29,951 nt of DNA, taken from assembly GCA_004151065.3 (NCBI GenBank), contig NWUY0300016237.1, positions 26,159-56,109 on the forward strand. Direction: 5' to 3'. The stretch is from Larix sibirica (taxonomy: Eukaryota > Streptophyta > Pinopsida > Pinales > Pinaceae). This document shows, piece by piece, positions 21,290 through 29,951 of the stretch (position 1 is the first letter of the stretch; the number at the start of each line of letters is the position of its first letter). A program made the translations under genes and the position numbers. The notes beneath the pieces are model-generated. The model had not been told where the DNA came from. It was given only the letters and a program-made list of their open reading frames with translations, and ran no database searches.

Positions 21290-23558
21290 TGGATCATGAC
21301 TTGTGTGGATACTACAAATATTGCGGTACTAGTGAATGGGGCTCCTACCTCTTTTTTTAGTCGCTCCAGAGGCATCCGACAGGGGTGTTCACTATCACCA
21401 CTGCTATTTCTCTTGGTGATTGAGGGACTTAGCAGAATGATTATTCAGGCAAAAATGGATGGTAAGATTACTGGTATTAAAATCACTAAGGATCTTTACA
21501 TTACACATGTCCTGTTTGTGGACGATGTTCTTATAGCTGGGTTGGATTCTTTATCGGAATGGAGACATTTCCAGGATATCATTTCAGTATTTGGTAAAGC
21601 CTCTAGAATGTGTGTAAGCTTGAAAAAATCCTGCATATTTGGAAATCTTATTGAAGAGGATCGGGTTCTGGAATTACAGTCATTGTTGCCATATAAGTTC
21701 TGCAATATGAATGATGGGTTTACCTATCTTGGATTCCACCTTAAGCCTAATGGATACTTAATAAAAGACTGGGATTGGCTACTCAAAAAGTTTGAAAACA
21801 GGATCTCCAATTGGACGTATCGTTTGCTATCAATTGGAGGTAAACTTACCTTGGTCAAGTCAGTTTTGATGGGTACCCCGGTGTATTGGTTCTCGTTATT
21901 GCCTATTCCCTATTCTATGATTAATTCTCTGAGAAGGCTCATGTTTAATTTCTTATGGACGGGTGGTCTCAACAAGAACAGTCTTGTGATGATTGGTTGG
22001 GAGAAAAATTCATTACCATTGGATGCTGGAGGTTGGGGCATAAAAGATTTGACTGTGTTCAATGAGGCTTTGAGATTGAAGAGTTTGTGGCGTGCTATTT
22101 TTGGAAACACACTCTAGTCGAAACTTATCCATCAGAAATATATTAAGTTACAGGTCTCTCATTGGCTAACGACTCCAGCAAAGAAAGTGAGAGGAGTTTC
22201 ACCAATCTGGAATGGATTCATCAAAGTTTACAAATGGTTGGCTTTTGAATTATGTTGGAAAGTTGGCTCCGGGGAGAAAGTTGCTATTGGCGTCTATCCC
22301 ATTTTGGGGTTCAAAAGATTCATATATATTATCATCTAATCTGTTGAATAAACTCAAATCAGCTGGTTGCTATACACTGAATACTATTGCAAATTTTTAC
22401 AAGACTGGCTATTGGAGTTTGGGTGTCGATCTTCGTCTATCTCCAGATCTTGCTTTGGAATGGCAGCACTATACTCAGAGTCTTAATACTGCTGGTATCT
22501 ATCTTAATTCAGAAGTAGATAAGGTAGTGTGGGGAGGCAATGAAGCCTCTGGCATTGTTACAGCTAGCTCGACCTACAATTGTATGATTAAAGGGAGGTG
22601 TATCTTTCCAAGACAATGGTGGTATGGAAAAATTTGGCAGTGGCATTTTCCACTTAAACTGAAATGTTTCTTTTGGTTTTTTCTACAGGACAGATTGAAG
22701 ACTTGGGAGAATATCATTTCAATGGGTTGGATAGGACCCAGTCAATGTATACTGTGCAAAAGTAATTTGGAAACTACTATGCATCTATTTATGTTGAACT
22801 CCTTTACTTTGGAACTTTGGGAGAAAATATATCAGAATTTGGACATAAATGCTAGATGGGGAGGCCAAAATATTGCTACCTCTCTACAACAATGGAGGCT
22901 GAATTGTAAAACACATAAGACCCTTCCTATTTTCATCTGCTGGGTGGTTTGGGGGATAAGAAATAAGGCTATATTTGAGGACACCATACCATATCTGGAA
23001 AATTCTACTAATACTATTATCAGTCATTATCTGAACTTTCAAAAGGAGGAGAAACCTAGGGCTTATAGAAACCTTGGGAATTTTGATTTTGTGGTTACAA
23101 ATCCGGTTCTATTTTTCGATGGTGCTACCAATATGGGGGTTTGTGGTGCAGGTGGTGTTATCTTCCTCAATCAGGAGCACTTTTTCACACTTAAGTTGAA
23201 GTGTGGTCGAGGTACAAACATGAAAGCTAAACTTTTGGCTTTATGGAGTGTTGCAAAAATGGCTAATATTTTTGGGCTGGTGAATGTTAAGATATTTGGT
23301 GACTCTCGAGTGACCATAAAGTGGGCTAAGGGGGAGTATGAAATTAATGTATTAAATTCGGCTGCTTGGTGTGAAAGAACGAAGGAAGAACTTCATAAGC
23401 TGGGGGTGGTCACCTTGGAACATATCTTTAGAGAACATAATTCGCAGGTTGATCTTCTATCTAAACAGGCTTTAGAGGGTGAAGATGAACCCATATTTTG
23501 GGAAGAAATATTTGAGAACCAGTTGATTGACTTTGGAAGCTGTTACTTTTTTCGCTAA
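21290..23558 (+). pseudogene. LINE B ORF2: RT end, zf-RVT and RNase H, broken
   Basis: It begins in RT with QGCSLSPLLF and includes the catalytic VDD (Asp codons 21521-21526) in THVLFVDDVLIAG. TAG at 22115-22117 replaces an expected Trp in NTL-SKLIHQKY. The same frame runs on to about 22311, where one base has been gained or lost (frame 1 reads ILGFK, the next frame SKDSYIL), then continues in the new frame to TAA at 23556-23558. A zf-RVT-type zinc-binding domain is seen around 22610-22830 (CILCKSN, MHLF), with its last Cys apparently Ser. The RNase H domain lies at about 23110-23490, with LFFDGA, GDSRV and HNSQVDLLSK, but the catalytic Glu of the second motif is Lys (AAA at 23229-23231). Confidence 0.87.
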
Positions 23559-23568
23559 TTTTGCTAGC

Positions 23569-23700
23569 TATGTCAAAGATATATTTATATCTGTTTTGTG
23601 GCTTATATTGCATATATTTTTGAGTTTTTTCTGAATATGCCAAGGACATTTTATGTCTGTTTTTGGCTTACATTGTATATTTTTGAGTTTTCTGAAATAC
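23569..23700 (+). repeat. Tandem duplication in LINE B 3' UTR
   Basis: Two imperfect copies, starting at 23569 and 23636 (period 67, second copy slightly shorter), share TATG-CAA-GA, TTTTG-GGCTTA and ATTTTTGAGTTTT. They directly follow the ORF2 stop. In non-LTR elements the 3' UTR can carry the RNA structure recognised by the RT, so a doubled motif here may matter, but this is inference. Confidence 0.7.
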
Positions 23701-23841
23701 TCTCAGCTGTGGGAGGTGGATAGATGGACAGGAGCAATACTGATATCATGTACTATTTAATTCAAGATTGAATATCAATAGTATGGTTTTTTTTCGTGGG
23801 AAAAAAAAACACTTTGCAAAAAAAATCATAAAAAAACTAGA

Positions 23842-24585
23842 TTAAGTGGTGCTATGACCACTATCCATGACCTATATTTCTTGGTTGTCCTCGACATTCT
23901 CCTCCTATAGTTCATGACTATCTTCTACATTCTCCTCACTGTCCATGAACTGAATTTCTTGATTGTCCTATGTGTTCTCCTCAAGCAACTCATGACTATC
24001 TCCTGCACTTTCTTCATTGCTTGAAATGTTGACAGGGTCTAGGGGTTGACGAATATAGTCATCCTCATCTCTTTTACTTCCTATCTGGTTCGAGAGTTGA
24101 GATTGTTTTGCCACCAATAGTTCTTCGTGTTGATTTAGGGTGTTCATCATGGTTTTAACTCGACATCCATAAACTCGAATTTTCCCTTTAGTGTTGTCCA
24201 GGTGGTGCTCAATCCAGGAGTTGTGGACTTTAATCTAATGAACAACATCTAAAATCCCTTCCAGTTGTGAATTCATCCATCTTAAATTGTTGCGGATATG
24301 GTTAAAGTTCGCGTGAACATCCCTTATTCCCCTAAAAATCCTCTGCAACCTTGATTCCCAGTCTACCTCTGGCTTCATCCTGCTTATCAAACCAACAAAA
24401 CCCAATTCAAACCTACGTCACAAGCCTTCCAACACAGGGAAATAGATACCTTAGTGTTGCTAGCATGCTATACGAAGCCCACAGTATGAGATCCTTCCGT
24501 TGCACATTCGACAACAATCACATCAAAGTGTCACTCCCTAAGGGTGTAGGGGATGGCGTTTTCTTCCTCTAGAACAAAAATCAAA
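23842..24585 (-). pseudogene. Decayed minus-strand gene, family member 2
   Basis: Read on the minus strand from about 24585 down to a stop at 23844-23842. It shows a block reading EEENAIPYTLRE, a middle region with stops, an open block of 60 codons (24150-23968) containing NQHEELLVAKQ and an acidic tail, then a further acidic part ending GHSTT. The DNA of the tail contains a 78-base (26-codon) in-frame direct repeat (23865 and 23943), giving two EEN-DNQEI-MDS units. Its order of blocks matches the remnant at 2965-3860. I do not recognise the family. Several stops make it a pseudogene. It lies directly beyond the A-rich end of LINE B. Confidence 0.45.
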
Positions 24586-24864
24586 ATTCTAATTTTGCAA
24601 ACCATACTAGAATTTCCTCACACATTGGAGTTATTAATCCAACCTTCAATATAATTAAAGAATGAGAATGGAATATAAGTCCTTGGCTCCTGGGGAAGCT
24701 TCATGTTAGAGCTTCTTTGTTGTTCCTCTACGCGTGAAGCCATGTGTTCCATTATGGCCAAACTTTGGGGGATGTAATGAAGGTTGGGAAGGTCTATGAT
24801 TAATAGAATGGAATTGATTGCAATCTGACGCATAATTAATTGCAAAATAGTTAACACTTAGGGG

Positions 24865-25253
24865 AGCCAACAAGTTGTAAGTTGGCCCCATTTTTAACCA
24901 AACTCCCTTTTTCCATTATGTCAGCTTTCTTGGCAAGGACATTTGCAATGTTGTTGCTTTCTCATCTGACATGTATCAAGTAGGCATCAGGGATTTGTCA
25001 TTTGATCCGTTGTTGGAGCCACCCTACAATTCTATTAACTAATTCCAATATGTTCCTTCTTTAAGATATGATTAAGAGAGAGTCCTCAATGATCGTGACA
25101 GATTGAATTCCAAGATGGACAACATTTTATATTCTTAAATAAAGAGCATAATGCTCTGCTTGATTATTGGTAGCTTTCTTGAATCCCCACTCAAAAGTTA
25201 ATATAATATTTCCTCTTTGATCCAAGAGGATCCCCTCCGCACCTACCTCCCCA
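24865..25253 (-). pseudogene. RNase H domain fragment of a retroelement, decayed
   Basis: On the minus strand one frame reads an RVT_3/RNase H-like domain of about 125 codons: GAEGILLDQRGN, then NNQAEHYAL with the catalytic Glu, VTIIEDSLLII with the catalytic Asp, and SNNIANVLAKKA, where family members usually have Asp before the LAKKA-type end. Four in-frame stops (after LYLRI, LLIIS, QQRIK and IHVR) and a final TAA show decay. It probably derives from a LINE or related element inserted in minus orientation. No adjacent RT or zinc-binding domain was seen. Its NNQAE motif is a useful contrast with the NMKAK of LINE B. Confidence 0.65.
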
Positions 25254-25259
25254 TATACG

Positions 25260-26417
25260 TAAATATGCTATTATAATTAGTGTTTATTTACATTTTCAAG
25301 GAAACATAAGAATAATGGACTGGTTGAAGTCCTTAGCATTTTGTGACTAAACCATGTATCTTAAATCTCGATACCTATCACTGTAATATCCAATGAATTA
25401 AATTTGCTTATTAGGTATTTATGGGAGCTCACATACATATTGTTCGAAAAATATTATGTTTGGAGTGCTTGTGTCATGGCTTGAGGCCCAAGCATGATCA
25501 ACTAATTGAATTGTGTGAAAGGCCCAAGTCACTAGTTTTTAACCTTGAACATTGTAGTGGTCAAACACACATATTTGAAGGTCAAAGCCTCAAACTTTTG
25601 CATGCATGCCATTTGTGGCTCCATGTTGGCCATCTTTATCTTTTCCTCTTTCCGTTTTTGTCTCTATTATACCTTGTCACTACCTATTTTTTTTGTTTTA
25701 ATTGAGCGTGAAGGCATCGATTTATATGTGAATACATTTTTAAGCTTATAATTGATTTATGCTTATCTCAAGGAAGTGATAGATTACCAAGATTTATTTT
25801 GTTATTAATAATAAATATGGAAGTATGCTGCAAGTAAAGTATGATGTAGAACCATTGACAGATGCCATAGAACCTCATATACAATTGCAACCTTGAGCAA
25901 CAAACTATGGGATAAAATAGTGATGAATCATAAGGCATTACACGAGAGAAGATTTTTTTTAAAATTGCTATAGAATGTGCTCTTATCTCCTTGTGAGCAC
26001 GATTCGATGTTGATAACTGGAGCTGATTACAAGCAACCGAGTAGTTCTTTTATGCTCTTTAAAAAGTGGTCAATTTGTCATATAAATATGAGAACGAGAC
26101 AATATTATGCAACCTACTCGAGATATTTTGGTTCTTGAGTTGGTTCAAGTCAATTTCCATTTTCCATTTTTGTTAGTTATTATGTAATGAGTGACATGTA
26201 TGGTCTCAATATAAATATCAGTATAGATTTATCTTAAATTCGTATCTATCAACTATCGAGAGGGATCTCATTTTTTGAGGTGTGTTTCTTTTTTTCAAAA
26301 TTTAAACTAGAAATTTGATCTCTCTTGATTGATAGATCCGGGTTTAAATTTTAAGTTTTTATTTTATAAACGAACATCTATTTTTTAATTACTTTCATAA
26401 TATTTTATTTTATGATT
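25260..26417. other. AT-rich region, no recognised gene
   Basis: A 94-codon open frame at 25421-25705 on the plus strand has no domain and looks like chance or a worn remnant. The rest is AT-rich with T runs (26280-26417). It ends at the single N at 26418. Confidence 0.45.
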
Positions 26418-26418
26418 N
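26418..26418. other. Single-N contig join 4
   Basis: Sequence directly after this N matches 17236 onwards (inside LINE A) to the end of the window, so the incoming contig begins part-way into a LINE rather than at a natural element end. Confidence 0.9.
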
Positions 26419-26419
26419 C

Positions 26420-28395
26420 TTGGAGTCCAGTTGGCCCCTTGGGGCCAACCTAGTACCAGCCAAGTCAAAAAAGTGGGAAGTAAATTTGGTTTGTTGTCAT
26501 TTTCGGTTGGCCGCTATCTGTCATCTTCAGCTAGTTTTGCGGATTGCTATTAGTTTCTCTCCTCTACTATTTTGGTGGGGCTGTCAGGATTACACCTTGT
26601 TGCTGGTCTGCGGATTGTTTACCTCTACATTTGGCGGTGTTGTGGGCTCCAGGTGCTGTGGTCCCAGGACGAGCAACTGCTGGTCTTTTGGAGGTGGCGT
26701 TTCAATGGGACAACCCGGGAATACAGCTGGTATTCCACTTTCTATTGTGGGGGACTCCGTGCAGGAGGAAGGGAGTCACACATTTGGATCGGAGGAGTTC
26801 AGGAATCGACAGAACAAAACTTTTCACTCTCATGCTTGGTCGAGTCGTTGCAGGGGTGAGAAAGCCCGGAAGCGAAGGTCGAACAAAACCCTGAAAGTGA
26901 GGGAGGGCCTCGACTGTTTCTCCATTCCGGTCGAAACTAACCTGGAGTGGATTAAGAAGTTACATACCTAGGTTGTTGTTGGGCGACTTGAGTTTACTGG
27001 AGGCGACCAGCTTGAATTGGTGGATTGGGTTCGGAAGAACTGGTGTACCCTGTTTGTGGGGATATGCCTAGGGTCATGCAACTGTTAAATGGTTGGGTTA
27101 TGTTTATTTTTTCGAAACCAGAACATGTGAGTCTGGTTCTTAAGAGATTTTGGTGTTTTAAAGATGGGTCCTTCTGCCTTAAGAAGTGGCATTTGTCATT
27201 TGATCCTTTGAAGGAGAAGCAATAGTTTATACATCTTTGGCTCGTTATACCTGGTCTGTCGATCGAGCTCTGGACAGAGAACATTCTTATTGGTATAGCT
27301 AATTCTGTAGGTAGATTCGTCCGGCTTGACAATAGATCATTATTTGGGTTTGATAAGAGGTCGGCTAAAGTAATGGTGGAGTTCGAAATAGACCTAGGTC
27401 TACAGGCAGAAATTGAACTTCAATGGGGTGAGAGGGTGTGGCGGCAGCGTCTGGATTACTTCATAATTCCTTTTCGTTGTCATTATTGTCTGAAGATGGG
27501 GCACATTCGCTCTCACTGTCCGGATTTACGGTCTTCTTCTTCGTTGAGGACGCTGTTGAACAATTCTGATGCAAAAGGGCATTTACATTCGCATTGGAAT
27601 GCTACTTCTCTGGAGCCTCATGTATCTCCGGGTAAGTTATCTCCCAAACTCGGTTCGCTTATCCCTGTTATTCCAAAAGACGAATTAGATTGTATTCGGG
27701 ATGCCGAGACTATTCTTGATAGAAAATTGGCATCGGGGGATACTATTTTGCATTTAGGTAATGTTGGGGTTTTGGAAACTGATGTTAGTCATATTTTTGA
27801 GAAGTCTAGGGCTTGTAGAGGTCTATTTGGGGATTCATTTGCCACTGGGGGGGATTCTGAACCCATTGACTTGGCAGCTGATTGTTCGTTGAATAGGGGT
27901 TCGGATGTGGGGGTGTCTAGGGTTTCTGTTGAAGCCCCTACTACTTTGCATGTTGAGCCCTCTGGTTTGGTTGTTGGGGGTTTGGGGATTGTGGAATCGG
28001 GGCCTTATACTGGTGATGATTCCACTATTTTAGGGGAGGAGGGATATGTGACCTCACATAAGACGGATATCCTCTCGCCGTTGCCTATATTTTCTAAAAA
28101 TCCCTCTTCAAATCCAAGGGTTCAGTCCTGTAATAACGTTCGTTTTCAAAATGTTACACTTAGAAAACCCCATCGGAAAGGTAGAAAGGAGTTGGGGGGT
28201 TCTGTTGATACTGCTTTAGAGTCTGTGTCTGTTTCTGAGCATATAATTTTCAGTTTGGAGAATAGTGTTGTTCACCTTTCGCCTGAGAATTCTGGTTCTT
28301 CTAAGGATAACGTGACTGTTTCATCTGGTGGTGGTTTGGGGGAGTCTGATATTGGGGGCCTTGGAGCAAATTCCCCCTATAAATTGGGTTCCTAA
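26420..28395 (+). pseudogene. LINE A second copy, ORF1, broken
   Basis: Same gag-like ORF1 as at 17213-19212, lacking the first few codons. It shares TAG at 26969, the frame change near 27048 and TAG at 27223. The zinc knuckle is at about 27478-27523, and the TAA at 28393-28395 overlaps the next start as TAATG. Confidence 0.8.
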
Positions 28396-29951
28396 TGTCT
28401 ATCTGCACACTTAATATTAGAGGGTTGGGGTCGGCTGTGCGAGCTAGGGTCCTCTCCAACCTCATTGCTACTACTTGCCCTAATATTCTACTACTGCAAG
28501 AAACTATGTGTGTGGATAATTTGGCTGTTTCGAAAGTTGCTAGTATTCTTCCCGGGTGGGAAATTTCGACTATTAGTTTGAATGGACTGTCTGGTGGGTT
28601 ACTGGCGGCTTGGGATCCCAGGTTTTTCTCATTTTTGGTTTATAAGACCCAGTGGGGATTATTGATGGAAGGATTATGCAAAATGAATGGTTTGCATCTT
28701 AATATATTAAATTGTTACGCTCCTTATAAAAATCGGGAAGATTTCTGGATGGGTCTGCAGTCATCTAGGATTTTATTGATGGAGAATATCATGGTGGTGG
28801 GTGATCTGAATTTTACCAGATTGGCACAAGATATCTGGGGTGCTAAAGCTAAGATGGATGTTCTTACTGACTTCTTTACTGAGTTTCTTTTAAATAATAA
28901 TTTAATTGATGTTGTCACAGGGGTGAACACTCCTACCTAGACTAATGGCAGAAGTGGGCAAGATGGGATCCATAAGAGATTGGATAAATTCTTGGTTCAT
29001 GAATCACTGCTTCACTCTGTTGGAAAATATAGAACATGGGTTGGGCAGAATAAGATTTCTGATCATTGGCCGGTATTCTTCCAAATTGATGATTGTGTTT
29101 ATCTGCAGAAATTTCCTTTTAAATTTGATAGCTCATGGCTGAGCCAAGATGATTTTGTGCATTTTGCTAAGGAGGGCTGGCTGAATCTTTGCAACAACAT
29201 TGAGCTTAATCTGGTGGACAATTTCTTTCAGAAATTGCAAAAATTCAAGCAAAAGGTTTCTAGTTGGATACATTCGAGGAAGCAGTTGGATAGATAGAAT
29301 CTATTATTGGTTGAAGAACAATTGTAGGATCTTTACACTATTAACTTGGAAAGGCCTTTGGATAGTAAGAATTTTGAATTACTTAAAATATTGGAGGAGG
29401 AGAAGGCTAATATATTCCCTAGAGAAGAAAAGGAATGGAGAATGAAGAGCAGAGCTCTTTGGGTTAATTTCGGGGATAGTAATACTAGGTTCTTTCACAC
29501 TTTTGCTTCGACTAGAAGAAACAACAATACTATCTGGAAGTTATCAGATGACGCGGGGAATGAAGTTGTAGGTCAACAAGAGCTACATAATTTGGCATTG
29601 AAACACTTCAGAAATATTTACTCTGTGGATCTTGGTTGTGATCTTGATTCACAGCTCCAGGTGGTCAAAAATTATCTGAGATTCTTTGATAATGATACTG
29701 CAAAGGAATTATGTCAAGAAGTAACTTCGGAGGAGGTGGAGAGGACACTTAAACTTTTTGCTAAGGAAAAAAGTCCAGGGCCCGATGGCTGGACTGTGGA
29801 ATTGTTTTTACATTTCTTTGATATAATGGGTGAAGATATTGTCAGGATGGTGGAGTACACTCGGAAGGAGGGTTATATGTTTGGGGCTTTAAACTCTACC
29901 TTTATAACTTTAATTCCTAAAGTGAATGACCCGAAGCATTTTGGTGATTTC
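28395..29951 (+). pseudogene. LINE A second copy, ORF2 5' part, broken and partial
   Basis: Endonuclease domain and start of the RT, identical by eye to 19212-20768. It carries the same TAG stops at 28938, 29295 and 29325. The window ends in the RT at the HFGDF block, before motif A, so whether this copy also has the Asp-to-Asn change cannot be seen here. Confidence 0.85.

Larger units (their letters stand above)
21289..23810 (+). mobile_element. LINE retrotransposon B, 3' part, dead
   Basis: The 3' part of a LINE of the same family as element A: end of the RT, zinc-binding domain, RNase H, a 3' UTR of about 240 bases and an A-rich end (a run of nine A at about 23801-23809, followed by further A-rich sequence). 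It starts at a contig edge, so its 5' part is missing. A TAG stop, a frameshift and an RNase H active-site change show that it is inactive. Confidence 0.85.
26419..29951 (+). mobile_element. LINE A second copy, 5' part, cut by window end
   Basis: Matches 17236-20768 at a constant offset of 9183. The only difference I noticed is T at 17274 against C at 26457 (Leu/Pro in the ORF1 leader frame). All premature stops and the ORF1 frame change are shared, which independent insertions would not show. It is most likely the same element assembled twice, or the other allele. The left edge is the contig edge and the right edge is the window end. Confidence 0.88.

Noticed and set aside
25421-25705. 94-codon plus-strand open frame as a gene
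   Set aside because: No recognisable motif, and its hydrophobic Leu/Phe-rich end simply reflects a T-rich stretch.

Overview
This is AT-rich nuclear DNA from a seed plant. The signs are a four-exon class III (secretory) peroxidase gene with the classical plant intron positions, plant-type LINE retrotransposons (DUF4283-like/CCHC ORF1; endonuclease-RT-RNase H ORF2), and many decayed retroelement-like remnants. The large, TE-worn non-coding space would suit a gymnosperm, but nothing here proves that.

The window is a scaffold of five contigs joined by single N characters at 5466, 11731, 21288 and 26418. This governs how everything else should be read. The segment after 11731 (11732-16299) repeats 7163-11730 almost perfectly, and the segment after 26418 (26419-29951) repeats 17236-20768 almost perfectly. 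In both cases the repeat starts exactly at an N. The simplest reading is unmerged overlapping contigs, so the two peroxidase genes are probably one gene and the first and last LINE copies are probably one element. The join at 21288 differs: its 229-bp overlap is only about 93% identical and most differences are silent, so it probably links two different LINE copies.

Layout: 1-2900, AT-rich DNA with a decayed unidentified coding stretch (about 585-1524). 2965-3860, remains of an unidentified minus-strand gene family. 4331-4825, a possible solo-LTR-like block. 5467-7160, AT-rich with no clear gene. 7182-8004, peroxidase upstream region with 34-bp and 44-bp tandem repeats and a TATA box. 8092-11657, peroxidase (359 aa, similar to Arabidopsis PRX12), with a minisatellite-like intron 2 and a near-perfect hairpin in intron 3. 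11732-16299, repeat of that locus. 16300-17140, AT-rich. 17143-21287, 5' part of a dead LINE. 21289-23810, 3' part of another dead LINE. 23842-24585, second member of the minus-strand family. 24865-25253, decayed RNase H fragment on the minus strand. 25260-26417, no recognised gene. 26419-29951, repeat of the 5' LINE.

Only the peroxidase looks intact: it encodes a secreted haem enzyme with its catalytic and disulfide residues in place. I see no new multi-gene system. The observations most worth checking are the intron-3 hairpin, which pairs fully only as plus-strand RNA, the overlapping TAATG between LINE ORF1 and ORF2, and the one-sided G-to-A pattern of LINE decay.
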